Shown here: one piece after another, positions 25,194 to 34,310 of the stretch
Layout of the letters: every line of letters starts with the position of its first letter
How positions within the stretch are numbered: position 1 is the first letter of the stretch
Source: Lactiplantibacillus nangangensis
GTDB lineage: Bacteria > Bacillota > Bacilli > Lactobacillales > Lactobacillaceae
Length of the DNA stretch: 64,000 nucleotides
Assembly (NCBI RefSeq): GCF_005405065.1
Contig: NZ_BJDI01000001.1
Span: 1-64,000 of the forward strand
Reading direction: 5' to 3'
Notes under the pieces: model-generated
The model's input: only the letters and a program-made list of their open reading frames with translations
Database searches by the model: none
What the model was told of the DNA's origin: nothing
Program-made: the position numbers and the translations under genes

Positions 25194-25337
25194 TTAGTTG
25201 TTGGATAATTTCTTAGCATCTTCATCGATCGTTTCAAAACCGGAAACGCCGTTCTTTTGCTTTGGATGCTTTGCACGTTCTTCTTCAGCTTTTTGAATCA
25301 TAGCCTTTTTTTGTTCCTTGCTAAGCTTTTGTGCCAT
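25194..25337 (-). CDS. small charged protein, 47 residues
   Basis: Short gene (47 codons and stop) with ATG 25337 preceded by AGAGGCGAG and closed by a strong terminator, so it is likely real. The product begins MAQKLSKEQKKAM and ends DEDAKKLSNN; it is highly charged, probably helical, with no membrane part. No family recognised with certainty. Confidence 0.6.
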   Translation of the reverse strand: MAQKLSKEQKKAMIQKAEEERAKHPKQKNGVSGFETIDEDAKKLSNN

Positions 25338-25502
25338 GAGACTCGCCTCTTTTATTTGGAAAACGGATTCATCATCCGTTACAAGTTCATTATAGTGCTA
25401 ATTTTTAGAAGTGGCACAATTTTGCTCAAAAAAGTTTGAAGCGTGTCACTTGCATTCTGTAATCATAAGATTTACAGTTAAGCTATTCAGGAGGGGATAT
25501 TC

Positions 25503-26141
25503 ATGACAAACGTATTAATCCTCGGTGCCGCTGGCCAAATTGCCCGGTTAGCCGAACAACAATTTTTAGCAGAAACAGATTCAAAACTCACACTTTACTT
25601 ACGAAATGCCCAACGTGTGGCGGATTTAAAGTCTGATCGTGTCACGGTTATCGATGGTGATACCACGGATGTTGAAAAATTGACCCAAGCGATGCAAGGT
25701 CAAGATGTCGTTTATGCCAACTTGGCTGGTAAAAACATTAAAGCCCAAGCTGAAACCATCTTAAAAGCGATGCACACCACTGGTCTCAAACGACTGATTT
25801 GGATTTCAACCTTAGGCATTTACGACGAAGTGCCCGGCAAATTCGGTGAATGGAACAATGCCACTCTAGGCAGTTATCTGACCACCTATTACAGTGCCGC
25901 CGAAGTCCTCGAAAACTCGGACTTAGACTACACGATTATTCGACCAGCTTGGCTGACGGATAAAGACGAAATCGATTACGAAACAACCGGTCGCCATGAC
26001 GCCTTCAAAGGAACCGAAGTCTCACGCAAGAGTATCGCAGCGTTAGTGGTTAAACTTGCTGAAAACCCAAGCGAGAGTATTCGCGAGTCACTCGGTGTTA
26101 ACAAACCAAATACCGATGGCGACAAGCCTGCTTGGTATTAA
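25503..26141 (+). CDS. NAD(P)-binding oxidoreductase, SDR/NmrA type
   Basis: 212-residue atypical short-chain dehydrogenase. The N-terminal dinucleotide loop is LGAAGQIAR, TVIDGDTTD follows the second strand, and DLDYTIIRPAWLTD is the conserved late strand. Similar proteins (YwnB-like) bind NAD(P) and act as quinone or flavin-linked reductases, or as redox sensors. The usual Y-x-x-x-K pair is in YYSAAEVL, with the Lys replaced. AGGAGGGG precedes ATG 25503; monocistronic. Confidence 0.85.
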   Translation: MTNVLILGAAGQIARLAEQQFLAETDSKLTLYLRNAQRVADLKSDRVTVIDGDTTDVEKLTQAMQGQDVVYANLAGKNIKAQAETILKAMHTTGLKRLIWISTLGIYDEVPGKFGEWNNATLGSYLTTYYSAAEVLENSDLDYTIIRPAWLTDKDEIDYETTGRHDAFKGTEVSRKSIAALVVKLAENPSESIRESLGVNKPNTDGDKPAWY

Positions 26142-26165
26142 TAACTAAATTTAAATGTAATCAAC

Positions 26166-26206
26166 ATGTCGCCATTATTTTTTAGATAATGACGGCATAT
26201 TTTTTA
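26166..26206 (+). terminator. terminator after the 25503 gene
   Basis: ATGTCGCCATTAT/ATAATGACGGCAT stem with one mismatch and T6. Confidence 0.85.
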
Positions 26207-26255
26207 ATTTATTTTCAATATTACCCCTGGTAGCGACAATATAAGCCTTCAGAAG

Positions 26256-26915
26256 TTAGTTGCAAGTTTTTGACAGCTTATTTCCGTCCCCTTTCGTCAA
26301 CGCCAGATAGGCTTTAAGTGCCTTTAAATCGGCCTCGACAGTCGGTAAAACGGCCTTAAATCGCCGACTATATGAGGGATGGTATAGTGGAAAAATCACA
26401 TACTCATCCGCTGACCACTCAAAACGCTGGTTCTGGGCCGACCACTGCTGAATTGGGGCGTGTAAGGCTTGCCCATGGACCGCGCTAATTTTGACTTTCG
26501 GCCCCAACAGACGTTGTAATCCCGTATTGCCAAGCGGAACTAGGACATGTTGCTGCAACTGTTGTAATTCTGAATCCAGCAACGGCGCACTGGCTGCCAC
26601 TTCTGCTTTCGTTGGACGGCGATCACTTTTGCGGCCGGTCGCGCCAATTTTATATGGCCGTGAACGTACGGCCCCAGTCAAATAGATCTGATCACGAGTT
26701 AACTCAAGCTCAGCTAACCAACGATCCAACTCAGTTCCCGCTAGTCCTTGAAAAGGATGACCGACTTGCGCTTCAACCCGCCCTGGGGCTTCCGAAACCA
26801 TCACAATCACTGGATTGAGTGACCCTTCGCCAGGAACAAAACCGGCTAAATGGTCAAACTCAGTCAAAATTTTACGCCCTTGTGCTTGTTGTGCCGCTGT
26901 CAATAATGTTGCCAT
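26256..26915 (-). CDS. uracil-DNA glycosylase family protein without Fe-S cysteines
   Basis: 219-residue member of the UDG superfamily, close to families 4/5. Seen: VSEAPGRVEAQVGHPFQGLAG (the G-E-A-P-G-x-x-E-D motif), LTGAVRSRPY, and LYHPSYSRR (the H-P-S-x motif). Families 4/5 usually bind a [4Fe-4S] cluster with four Cys; here there is no Cys except at the extreme C-terminus, so the cluster is absent. Start ATG 26915 with GGAGGG before it; ATG 26930 overlaps the site. Confidence 0.8.
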   Translation of the reverse strand: MATLLTAAQQAQGRKILTEFDHLAGFVPGEGSLNPVIVMVSEAPGRVEAQVGHPFQGLAGTELDRWLAELELTRDQIYLTGAVRSRPYKIGATGRKSDRRPTKAEVAASAPLLDSELQQLQQHVLVPLGNTGLQRLLGPKVKISAVHGQALHAPIQQWSAQNQRFEWSADEYVIFPLYHPSYSRRFKAVLPTVEADLKALKAYLALTKGDGNKLSKTCN

Positions 26916-26995
26916 CCGATATCCCTCCATTGATTAATCCTGAATCTTAAGTTACCGCCCAAAGTTTGTGTCGTCAACTGTAGCCTGAACTGCGC

Positions 26996-27039
26996 AAAAA
27001 AATCAGTGATAACTTGAAATGATCCAAGTTATCACTGAT
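26996..27039 (-). terminator. terminator of the EamA gene
   Basis: ATCAGTGATAACTTG/CAAGTTATCACTGAT perfect stem, T7 on the minus strand. Confidence 0.92.
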
Positions 27040-27054
27040 CGATTTAAGTTAAGC

Positions 27055-27972
27055 CTAGTCTAAATTGGGATCACTGCGGAACCGTTGGAGAATATAAATT
27101 GCCACAACGACCAGCACTGACCCAATAATTTCAACAATGCTGACTTTTAAGCCCAAGAAAATGATACTTAAAATAAACGTCACAACTGGCTGAACCGCGT
27201 CCACGATACTGACAACGGCTGACGGCGCAAATTGCAAACTGTGTAACAGTGATAGGAACGCAAAGATCGTCCCAATCAACACGATTGCGCCAATCGAAGT
27301 CACTAAACTGGGCGTGATTTTCGGCGCCCCTCGCCAGAGTGGATGGTACAAGTTAAAGAGCACCCCAGCAATCAACGTCCCCCAGCCTAAAATGACGACG
27401 GGCGAATTTTCGGCCACAATTTTACGCGGTAAAACCACATAAAGGGCTGCCGTGACCCCAGATAACACGCCCCAAGCCAAGGCATCCATTGGAATCGCTA
27501 ATTCATGAATATTGCCGCGCGTAATTGCCAGAAAGACGCCTAATAACGAGACGCCAAACGCAATCATATCCGTTCGTAACGGTAATTCACGTTTGAAGGC
27601 TAAGGTCCCTAATACAATAAATAGCGGACTCAAATATTGCAAAATCGTAGCGGCAGCGGCCGTCCCTTTTTCAATACTGACATAAAAAGTGTACATGTTC
27701 GCCATCAAACCGAGTGTGGCGTATGCGACCAATTGGCCGACTGACGCCCAAGAATGGAACACTTTAAAAATGCCCCGGCCTTGTTGGATGGCTCCAATAG
27801 CTAATAAAATGACCCCAGCAGATAAGGTCCGGACCGATAAGAACCAGTCAGCGGGAATTGCTTGATTTTGTGAGACAAATTGCATGACGGTCCCGGAGAT
27901 TCCCCAGAGTGTCGACGCCAACATTGCCCACATAATGCCTTGCATATAGCGACTAGTGGTTTTAGTTTTCAA
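27055..27972 (-). CDS. EamA/DMT family transporter
   Basis: 305-residue membrane protein with ten helices in two homologous EamA repeats (first near residues 12-150, second about 155-295), ending in a basic tail. Members export amino acids, nucleosides or other metabolites, or import carboxylates. GISGTVMQF and the second-half AVQPVVTFILS stretch are the repeat motifs. Start TTG 27972. Substrate not deducible. Confidence 0.88.
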   Translation of the reverse strand: MKTKTTSRYMQGIMWAMLASTLWGISGTVMQFVSQNQAIPADWFLSVRTLSAGVILLAIGAIQQGRGIFKVFHSWASVGQLVAYATLGLMANMYTFYVSIEKGTAAAATILQYLSPLFIVLGTLAFKRELPLRTDMIAFGVSLLGVFLAITRGNIHELAIPMDALAWGVLSGVTAALYVVLPRKIVAENSPVVILGWGTLIAGVLFNLYHPLWRGAPKITPSLVTSIGAIVLIGTIFAFLSLLHSLQFAPSAVVSIVDAVQPVVTFILSIIFLGLKVSIVEIIGSVLVVVAIYILQRFRSDPNLD

Positions 27973-28060
27973 TTCTCGTTTACCCCTGTTTATAGATTAA
28001 TGGCAACATTATACCGGGGCTTGATTAAAACTCACTGAAAATTCAACGCATATTTTCAAC

Positions 28061-28098
28061 AAAAAAAGACGGGTCCGTCTAATTTTGACGAATCCGTT
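28061..28098 (-). terminator. terminator of the VIT1/CCC1 pair
   Basis: ACGG-x-TTCGTC with GACGGA-x-CCGT stem and T7, minus strand. Confidence 0.8.
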
Positions 28099-28123
28099 TC
28101 ATGACTGATTTAATATTAATCGT

Positions 28124-28822
28124 TTAAAATAACGTCCCAACATAGTAGTGAATAAACATGGTAATAATCCCGACAATCACATTTCGAATAACTGCAGTCT
28201 TCACGTTCCCTTTACCAAGAACGGCTGATAAGTAACCGGTCAACGCCACAGACAATGAAACGGCGATGATTGTCCCCGGCCATTTCATGGCCGTCGGTAA
28301 AAACGTCATGGCAAATAGTGGAAAAATCCCACCGGCCGAAGCCGAAAACAGTGATGAAAAGGCCGCGTCCCAGGGATTCATATAATGGCCAAGTTTCATG
28401 TCATACTTAACACTTACGACCGTCTCCAATGGTTTCTTCGCTAACAAGTCTTTGGCGATCGCCATTGCCGTGGTTTCAGTCACGCCTAAGGTCATATAAT
28501 GGCGTTTAACCGCCGCTAATTCATCCTCAAAATTTGTCTTTAACAGTTGCCGTTCTTTTTCAACCACGGCCTTCTCAGTATCTTTTTGTGTGCTAACTGA
28601 CGCGTATTCACCTGACGCCATCGAAAATGCACAGGCTAACAGGTCGGATAATCCCGCAATAAAGATCGTGAATTGATTGCTAGTGGCCGCCGCCACACTG
28701 AACAACACCCCGACAACGGTCAAAATACCATCGTTAGAACCAAGGACGCCCGCTCGCAACGTATTCAGTTTTTCGTCCATCGTTTGTTGGGCTTTTTTTG
28801 GTTTCGTTTTTGACATAATCAT
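28124..28822 (-). CDS. VIT1/CCC1 family iron/manganese transporter, second of pair
   Basis: 232-residue membrane protein of the vacuolar iron transporter/nodulin family, which moves Fe(II) or Mn(II) out of the cytoplasm. The five-helix layout is visible: GVLGSNDGILTVVGV (first helix, with the conserved Asp), GLSDLLACAFSMASGEYASVSTQ (second) and SASAGGIFPLFAM. A charged cytoplasmic loop with Glu residues (residues 85-140) is the metal-binding domain. Start ATG 28822 behind GAGGGGG. It follows its paralogue by 24 bp. Confidence 0.88.
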   Translation of the reverse strand: MIMSKTKPKKAQQTMDEKLNTLRAGVLGSNDGILTVVGVLFSVAAATSNQFTIFIAGLSDLLACAFSMASGEYASVSTQKDTEKAVVEKERQLLKTNFEDELAAVKRHYMTLGVTETTAMAIAKDLLAKKPLETVVSVKYDMKLGHYMNPWDAAFSSLFSASAGGIFPLFAMTFLPTAMKWPGTIIAVSLSVALTGYLSAVLGKGNVKTAVIRNVIVGIITMFIHYYVGTLF

Positions 28823-28846
28823 CTGCTCTTTCCCCCTCAATTAACG

Positions 28847-29524
28847 CTAAGCAAATAAATGCCCAATAAAATACGTCACTAACATGGTTAACAATCCGGC
28901 AAAGACATTCCGGAAAACACTGTGCTTCCGATCCGCGTTACCAAGAATTGCCGCCGTATAGCCAGTAATCGCTAACGCAATCGCCACCGCAATCACGGTC
29001 GCTAGCACTTTAATGTGGGCTGGGAAAAAGGTGATCGACACTAGTGGCAAGATGGACCCCGTTGGAAATGAGATCATCGACGCAATCCCAGCCGCATAAG
29101 GACTAATAAATTCACTCGGATTAAAGCCGTAGCGTTCACGAACCGTCGTCACTAAGGCATCCTCTTGCATCATTTCCGCCGTTGCTTGCTGTGCTAAAGG
29201 AGTACTAATGCCTTGATCCACATACTTTTTAGTCACCATCGCGACTTCATCGTCGTAATTGTCGGCCAACGCCTTTTTTTGACGTTGAATCGCCATCTTT
29301 TGAGCATCTTTTTGTGTATTGACCGACACATATTCACCCATTGCCATGGAAATCGTCCCAGCCAGCATCCCAGCTAGACCAGAAATCAGGATTGAATAGC
29401 TGTTAGTGGTCGCACCTGCGACCCCCACAACGATCCCGGCGACCGATAAGATGCCATCGTTGGCACCCATGACACTCGCCCGTAAAATATTTACGCGTTG
29501 TGCTAAGGTCATTTTTTGTTTCAT
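28847..29524 (-). CDS. VIT1/CCC1 family iron/manganese transporter, first of pair
   Basis: 225-residue paralogue of the neighbour, about 45 per cent identical by eye in the helices. Motifs: GANDGILSVAGIVVG, GLAGMLAGTISMAMGEYVSV and PTGSILPLVSITFF. The loop (residues 75-135) carries the E-D-x-x-M-V type acidic residues for metal. ATG 29524 with GGGGG before it; tandem duplication within an operon. The two may form heteromers or have different metals. Confidence 0.88.
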   Translation of the reverse strand: MKQKMTLAQRVNILRASVMGANDGILSVAGIVVGVAGATTNSYSILISGLAGMLAGTISMAMGEYVSVNTQKDAQKMAIQRQKKALADNYDDEVAMVTKKYVDQGISTPLAQQATAEMMQEDALVTTVRERYGFNPSEFISPYAAGIASMISFPTGSILPLVSITFFPAHIKVLATVIAVAIALAITGYTAAILGNADRKHSVFRNVFAGLLTMLVTYFIGHLFA

Positions 29525-29683
29525 TTTGCTAACCCCCATCAGCTACTTTATAATCATTATCACTTAATAGATGTTATTCCTTTTTAGCTGAAAATGCAAG
29601 CGCGATCCGCACTTAAAGTTATGTATCCCTAAACTCAGTTAAAGTGTAGCATTAATGACATTGTTTTGTTAAATGAACTCAAT

Positions 29684-29716
29684 AAAAAAACGTCTAACCA
29701 ACATTAGATTAGACGT
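29684..29716 (-). terminator. terminator of the Ntn-hydrolase gene
   Basis: CGTCTAA/TTAGACG stem with T7 on the minus strand. Confidence 0.85.
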
Positions 29717-29723
29717 CTTTGTT

Positions 29724-30713
29724 TTAGTTCACTTGATTGAATTGTTGTGCCGTCGCTAACGCAAATTCCGTCGGTGCTGAAGCAGTCATTAAGTCTTCGG
29801 TTAAAGCGACCCGCGTAATGGTTTGATCATTATACGGTTGCATATAGAAGGCTGGTTCATTCATGCTCATATATGACCGATATTGCGTATAATCGGCAGA
29901 CCCATCGGCCTTAATCTTGACGCCCTTAGGAATCTCGACTGAGTTTAACATGTGTGATAAGGCGTTCACAGCTTCCCCATCGGTCGCCACCGCTTCTGTA
30001 TGTTCACGGTTAAAGACCGTCCGGATGAAGCGTGATGGTGAAGTGTAATCCCCAGGCATCCCTAGCGCACCAGTCCCAGGTCCAAAAGCATTGATCTGGA
30101 GGTCACCATATTGACGCGTTTCCGCATGCGGTTCTGGTTGAAGTTCCACATAGTTACTCAAGTTTTGTAAATGCCAGCCGAAATCTGGTGAGTTCGTCAT
30201 CACACCCACAGGATCCTTCATAAAGTGCATCCCATCCGCTTCTTGTTCCAAAACATAAGTGTTGCCTTCGCGATCACTGATGATCCAATGCAATGGCACC
30301 ACGATGTTCAATAACGGTGCGGCGGATTCAGTAATCGTTAAATCTGCCAAACGGTCACCCAATTCAGCCGTGCTCTTAACGTTACCTAAAATCCACATGA
30401 TCACTTCATGGGGAGCCAAATTGATTTGACCGTCAACAGGTTCGGCCGCGTAATGTGCCTGACCGGAGAAATACAAGGCGGCTGCGCTGACACCATATTC
30501 ATTGACGCCATCGACTAAGATATAGCCATTGAGATCCCGTCCAGTTCCCGCGAAACTGTATGGTGCATCAAAGCCCGCCGCAGTCGTCACACTCGTAAAG
30601 TGGTGTTGCCGAGGGATGACCACTGGCCGACCACCGAGTTCAAAAGCAAAATCCATCGTTCGAGCTAAGAATTGATCACCGCCCGTTGTTTGATACGTTA
30701 AACTTGTACACAT
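29724..30713 (-). CDS. choloylglycine hydrolase/penicillin V acylase family
   Basis: 329-residue Ntn hydrolase. The start must be ATG 30713 so that Cys2 becomes the N-terminal nucleophile (MCTSLTYQ). Other active-site residues: Arg in FLARTMDF, Asp in the same block, Asn in MTNSPDF, and a late Arg in PSRFIRTVF. The sequence is unlike the major bile-salt hydrolase of L. plantarum and fits the penicillin-acylase-like paralogues, which have weak or no bile-salt activity; that distinction is from published family knowledge, not measured here. Adjacent to copB. Confidence 0.9.
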   Translation of the reverse strand: MCTSLTYQTTGGDQFLARTMDFAFELGGRPVVIPRQHHFTSVTTAAGFDAPYSFAGTGRDLNGYILVDGVNEYGVSAAALYFSGQAHYAAEPVDGQINLAPHEVIMWILGNVKSTAELGDRLADLTITESAAPLLNIVVPLHWIISDREGNTYVLEQEADGMHFMKDPVGVMTNSPDFGWHLQNLSNYVELQPEPHAETRQYGDLQINAFGPGTGALGMPGDYTSPSRFIRTVFNREHTEAVATDGEAVNALSHMLNSVEIPKGVKIKADGSADYTQYRSYMSMNEPAFYMQPYNDQTITRVALTEDLMTASAPTEFALATAQQFNQVN

Positions 30714-30804
30714 GGGACTCACTTCCTTGATTTAAGTACTTCAATTTTAGCACCTAAACCAAGCAGTTACACGCATTTGCAACATTTAATTTACGGTCAT
30801 CAGT

Positions 30805-32868
30805 TTAATCTTTAATATGCAGTGTCATTGCATTGATAGCTACGACCACCGTGCTTAAACCCATCACAGCGGCCCCGACCATTGGGTTTAAAATAAAGCC
30901 AATCGGTGCTAAGATGCCGGCTGCCAGTGGAATCGTAATCACGTTGTAACCAGCCCCCCACCAGAGGTTTTGGGCCATTTTCCGAGTGGTTTGACGAGCT
31001 AATTCCAAGAATTCAACGACATCATTTGGGTTACTCTTAACTAAGACAACATCCGCCGAATCAATCGCGACATCCGTCCCAGAACCAATCGCAACGCCAA
31101 TATCTGCACTAGCTAGACTAGGCGCATCATTGACGCCATCACCAATCATCATGACCCGACTCCCATCACCTTGATATTGTTGAACTAATTTAGCCTTGTC
31201 TTCAGGCAACAAACTCGCATGAACTTCAGTAATCCCCAATTGTTTAGCTACAACTTGGGCACTCTGCGCGTTATCACCGGTCAACATCACTGGCGTAATC
31301 TTTTGCGCTTTCAAACTATCAATCAAATTCTTCGCTTCTGGTTTGATCTGGTCACCTTGAGCCACGTAGCCAAGCACTTGTTGATCTTGAACTAAGAAAC
31401 TAACGGAATTCCCAGCTGAAGCTAGACGGTTAAAAGCAGCTTGATCATAAGCCAATTTTTGTTTGTCCAAATAGGCAGCAGACACAACTTGATACGTCTG
31501 ACCTGAAACTGTTCCGCTGAGACCGACCCCAGTAATTTGATGACCATCAGTGGCGGTTGCTAAAGTCAGCTTTTGCGCTTTAGCAGCCTTTAAAATGCCG
31601 ACTGCCAACGGATGACTGGACCCATTTTCCAAACTTGCCATGAGACTTAAAACCTCATCAGCTTTAACTTGCGGATCTAAACTTTGATATTCGGCTACTT
31701 TGAAGTTACCAGCAGTCAACGTGCCTGTTTTGTCCATTAAGGCGTAGTTTAATTCTTTGACTTTTTCCATTGAATCCCGGTTCCGAATCAATAAGCCGTG
31801 ACTAGCCGCAATCGCGGTACTACGTGCGACTACTAATGGCACTGCTAAACCAAGTGCGTGCGGGCAAGCAATGACTAAAACAGTAACTGCAATCGACAAG
31901 GCCAACGCTAAATTACCAACGAGCATCCAAACAATGAAAGCCACGATAGCAACCGTTAAAGCAGCATAGAATAGTAGCCCAGCCACTCGATCAGCCATGT
32001 TTTCTTGTGCTGATTTAGCCGCCTGAGCGTCTGTCACTAGCTTCATGACTTGGGCCAAATACCCAGTTTCACCAGTCCCAGTGACATGCATTTCAAACGT
32101 CCCTTCACCGTTCACTGAGCCACCAACGACTTTGCCATCTGGGCCTTTTTCAACTAAACGTGCTTCACCAGTGACCATGGACTCATTGACTGATGTATTC
32201 CCACTCACAATGACCCCGTCGGCTGGAATCTTTTCACCGGCACGAACTTGAATATGGTCATCTTCAACTAATTCTGAAATATCAATGTCTTTCGTCTCAC
32301 CATTAACGACTTTGTGCGCCGAACTTGGCAATAACTTCGCTAAATTATCAACCGCTGAACCGGCATTCATGACCGTATTCATTTCAATCCAATGACCTAG
32401 TAACATGATATCGATCAAAGTAGCCAGTTCCCAGAAGAAGTCGGTCACTTGTGGGGTGACATTTAAGAGGTTATTGGCGATCACTGCATAAATACTGTAG
32501 ATGAAGGCAACCCCAATCCCCATCGCAATCAAGGTCATCATTGCGGGCTTTTTATTCGCCAATTCAGCTTTCGCCCCGCTGAAGAACGGTTGACCACCAT
32601 AAATGAAGACAATCGTCCCGATCACCCCGACTAAATAGTCTGACCTTGGATGAAAAACTAATTGGAATGGCAATTGCATCCCCATCATCGGACTCATCAG
32701 GAGAATCGGTAGCGTCAAAATCAAGGAAACCCAGAACTTCCGTTTCAAGTTTCCCATGTGCATCATTTGGCCGCCACCCATATCCATGTCCATATCAGAC
32801 ATATCCATCTTACTCATGTCCATTTCTGGTGCCATTTTTGGCATATCGTTCATTTCTGCTTTATTCAT
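30805..32868 (-). CDS. copB: copper-exporting P-type ATPase
   Basis: 687-residue P1B-3 ATPase for copper export. The N-terminus is Met- and Asp-rich (residues 1-40, repeated DMSKMDMSDMDMD-like metal-binding tail). The membrane motif is CPH (CPHALGLAV), the phosphorylation site DKTGT, SSHPLAVG the nucleotide motif, TGEA in the actuator and GDGVNDAPS. CPH marks the CopB subgroup. Two CopY boxes lie directly upstream, so it should be copper-induced; a CopY gene is in the window but 10 kb away. No copper chaperone gene is next to it. Confidence 0.95.
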   Translation of the reverse strand: MNKAEMNDMPKMAPEMDMSKMDMSDMDMDMGGGQMMHMGNLKRKFWVSLILTLPILLMSPMMGMQLPFQLVFHPRSDYLVGVIGTIVFIYGGQPFFSGAKAELANKKPAMMTLIAMGIGVAFIYSIYAVIANNLLNVTPQVTDFFWELATLIDIMLLGHWIEMNTVMNAGSAVDNLAKLLPSSAHKVVNGETKDIDISELVEDDHIQVRAGEKIPADGVIVSGNTSVNESMVTGEARLVEKGPDGKVVGGSVNGEGTFEMHVTGTGETGYLAQVMKLVTDAQAAKSAQENMADRVAGLLFYAALTVAIVAFIVWMLVGNLALALSIAVTVLVIACPHALGLAVPLVVARSTAIAASHGLLIRNRDSMEKVKELNYALMDKTGTLTAGNFKVAEYQSLDPQVKADEVLSLMASLENGSSHPLAVGILKAAKAQKLTLATATDGHQITGVGLSGTVSGQTYQVVSAAYLDKQKLAYDQAAFNRLASAGNSVSFLVQDQQVLGYVAQGDQIKPEAKNLIDSLKAQKITPVMLTGDNAQSAQVVAKQLGITEVHASLLPEDKAKLVQQYQGDGSRVMMIGDGVNDAPSLASADIGVAIGSGTDVAIDSADVVLVKSNPNDVVEFLELARQTTRKMAQNLWWGAGYNVITIPLAAGILAPIGFILNPMVGAAVMGLSTVVVAINAMTLHIKD

Positions 32869-32903
32869 CTTAACAACCTCCCCAAAGTTCTCTCCGTGTC
32901 GTT

Positions 32904-32939
32904 TACATTTGTAATTTATGACTAAAGTTTACAATCGTA
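32904..32939 (-). promoter_or_regulatory. two CopY operators before copB
   Basis: TACATTTGTA (32904-32913) fits TACAnnTGTA perfectly. TACAATCGTA (32930-32939) fits with one mismatch and lies in a longer palindrome GTTTACAATCGTAAAC. Spacing is 26 bp. Confidence 0.85.
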
Positions 32940-33116
32940 AACGATAAAAGTCAAGCACTTGCCTCATAAATTTTTTATTACTGTGATATTGAAGTGTATT
33001 ACAAATCAACAACTGCTGGAAAACACGGTTATTATCGAATTCATAGTGACTTGATGAGCTTGGTGGAAAATAGTTTGTCAATTTTGCATTATTGAATTCA
33101 GGAGGCCAATAAGTCT

Positions 33117-33143
33117 AAAAAAAGACAGCCTACATAGACTGTC
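33117..33143 (-). terminator. terminator after the antitoxin gene
   Basis: GACAGTC/GGCTGTC stem and T7 on the minus strand. Confidence 0.85.
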
Positions 33144-33169
33144 AAATACGATATTTATCAATTGCAAAT

Positions 33170-33433
33170 CTACCAAACGATTTCGTTAGGCATAGCTGGT
33201 CCCCAATCTAATTCACTGTCTCGCTGACTATCATCTTCCCAATCAGCAAACAACTCATGAATATTTGTCGGCTGCTTTTCAATTGGTGTTAGGACAATTG
33301 AGTCACCTTGAACAGATATGGTCAAAAGCTGATTGTCTTTCAAATTAAGCTCTTTAATAATCTGGTGTGGAATTTTAACTGCCAGTGAACGATTCCATTT
33401 TTCGAGAGACGTTTGTTCGTTGATTCTTGCCAT
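33170..33433 (-). CDS. orphan PemI/MazE-type antitoxin
   Basis: 87-residue AbrB-fold antitoxin. The DNA-binding part (SLEKWNRSLAVKIP) is at the N-terminus and the acidic tail (ELFADWEDDSQR...LDWGPAMPNEIVW) is the toxin-wrapping segment typical of PemI. In this family the toxin gene (PemK/MazF) starts at or over the stop. Here the stop is followed by about 30 bp and a terminator, with no toxin. ATG 33433 is set by GGAGGAATTG; the longer frame upstream is not family sequence. Confidence 0.75.
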   Translation of the reverse strand: MARINEQTSLEKWNRSLAVKIPHQIIKELNLKDNQLLTISVQGDSIVLTPIEKQPTNIHELFADWEDDSQRDSELDWGPAMPNEIVW

Positions 33434-33580
33434 CAACAATTCCTCCAATTTTTCTAACCGCTCAAGCATATCAAAGCCGCAATAACCAATAGTCCTGAGT
33501 GCCACAATTCTACACTTATTAAATCTGTCTCAATTGATCATCACCAGAAAAACAGCCATTGAGGTAAAACACTAAAATTC

Positions 33581-34111
33581 TTAATCTTCTCTCCCAAATA
33601 TCAGCCGAATATGATCTTGAACGTTTAGGTATGGGTCAGTTGTTGCCATGTCTCCTGGGTTATTTTCACTCAACGCTTTGGCATTTTTCACTGCAGTGGC
33701 CACACTATCAATCAAATGTTTATCATATTCTGAGCCCTTAAACTTTTTATAATCTTGATCAAAACATTTAGATCCTGATAAAGTTTGTATCAATTCTGGC
33801 CTCGTGTAAGACTTACTAAATGCTTTAAAATGCAACAAAATAAACACTTCAAAATCAATGCTGGAGAAAATTATTCGATATCCCGCCATTTTTGCTTGCC
33901 GTTCAGCAGTCTTAATTTCGTTAACGGTCAGGTCATCCCGGTCGAACATCAGATAAACTTCTTCTGCATGCTTCCGATTGCCATTAGCGACTTGTCTTTT
34001 AGCTGTACTAACTAGCGCTGGGCCTTTTTTACCAGACAATTGCTTAATCCGTAAAACATTGCTTGCACTATACTTTCGTTGGAGCATTTTTAAATATTGC
34101 AGTTCTGATTC
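33581..34111 (-). pseudogene. rloB: rloB, 3' part (interrupted defence gene)
   Basis: C-terminal about 170 residues of an RloB/AbiLii-type protein. The core is well kept: ESELQYLKML, EVYLMFDRDD (metal-site Asp), and SSIDFEVFILLHF (the conserved F-E-x-x-x-L-L-H-F). It reads on from ESEL with no ATG for the real N-terminus, because the 5' end is 1.6 kb away beyond a tnpB element. A short ORF starts at ATG 34087, but this would be a truncated protein. RloB partners an AAA ATPase in abortive-infection systems such as AbiL. Confidence 0.75.
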
Positions 34112-34310
34112 TGCTATGCAAAATATGGAGAAATGTAGAAAAACATTACTGATTTCTACATTCAGAAAGGTTGCATATTTCCTTTTTTTATTTTACTTGC
34201 TACCGTTATCACGCCGGTTTTCCGATATTCCACTAAGGAGTAATCACATTGACCAACTATGACAGCATGAGGACTTAGCCAGCCCCGTTTAGTTGTGATT
34301 TTTTTTGCTT
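34112..34310 (-). ncRNA. omegaRNA candidate at the tnpB 3' end
   Basis: In IS200/IS605 elements the guide RNA of TnpB is made from the 3' end of tnpB and the right end, and its guide is the flanking DNA. This 200-nt region after tnpB has no gene and ends in the rloB junction, so the guide would begin with GAATCAGAACTGC. It is inferred from the family, not from a seen promoter. Confidence 0.4.

Noticed and set aside
32940-33169. Toxin gene downstream of the antitoxin
   Set aside because: No frame with a MazF/PemK pattern; a terminator follows the antitoxin directly.
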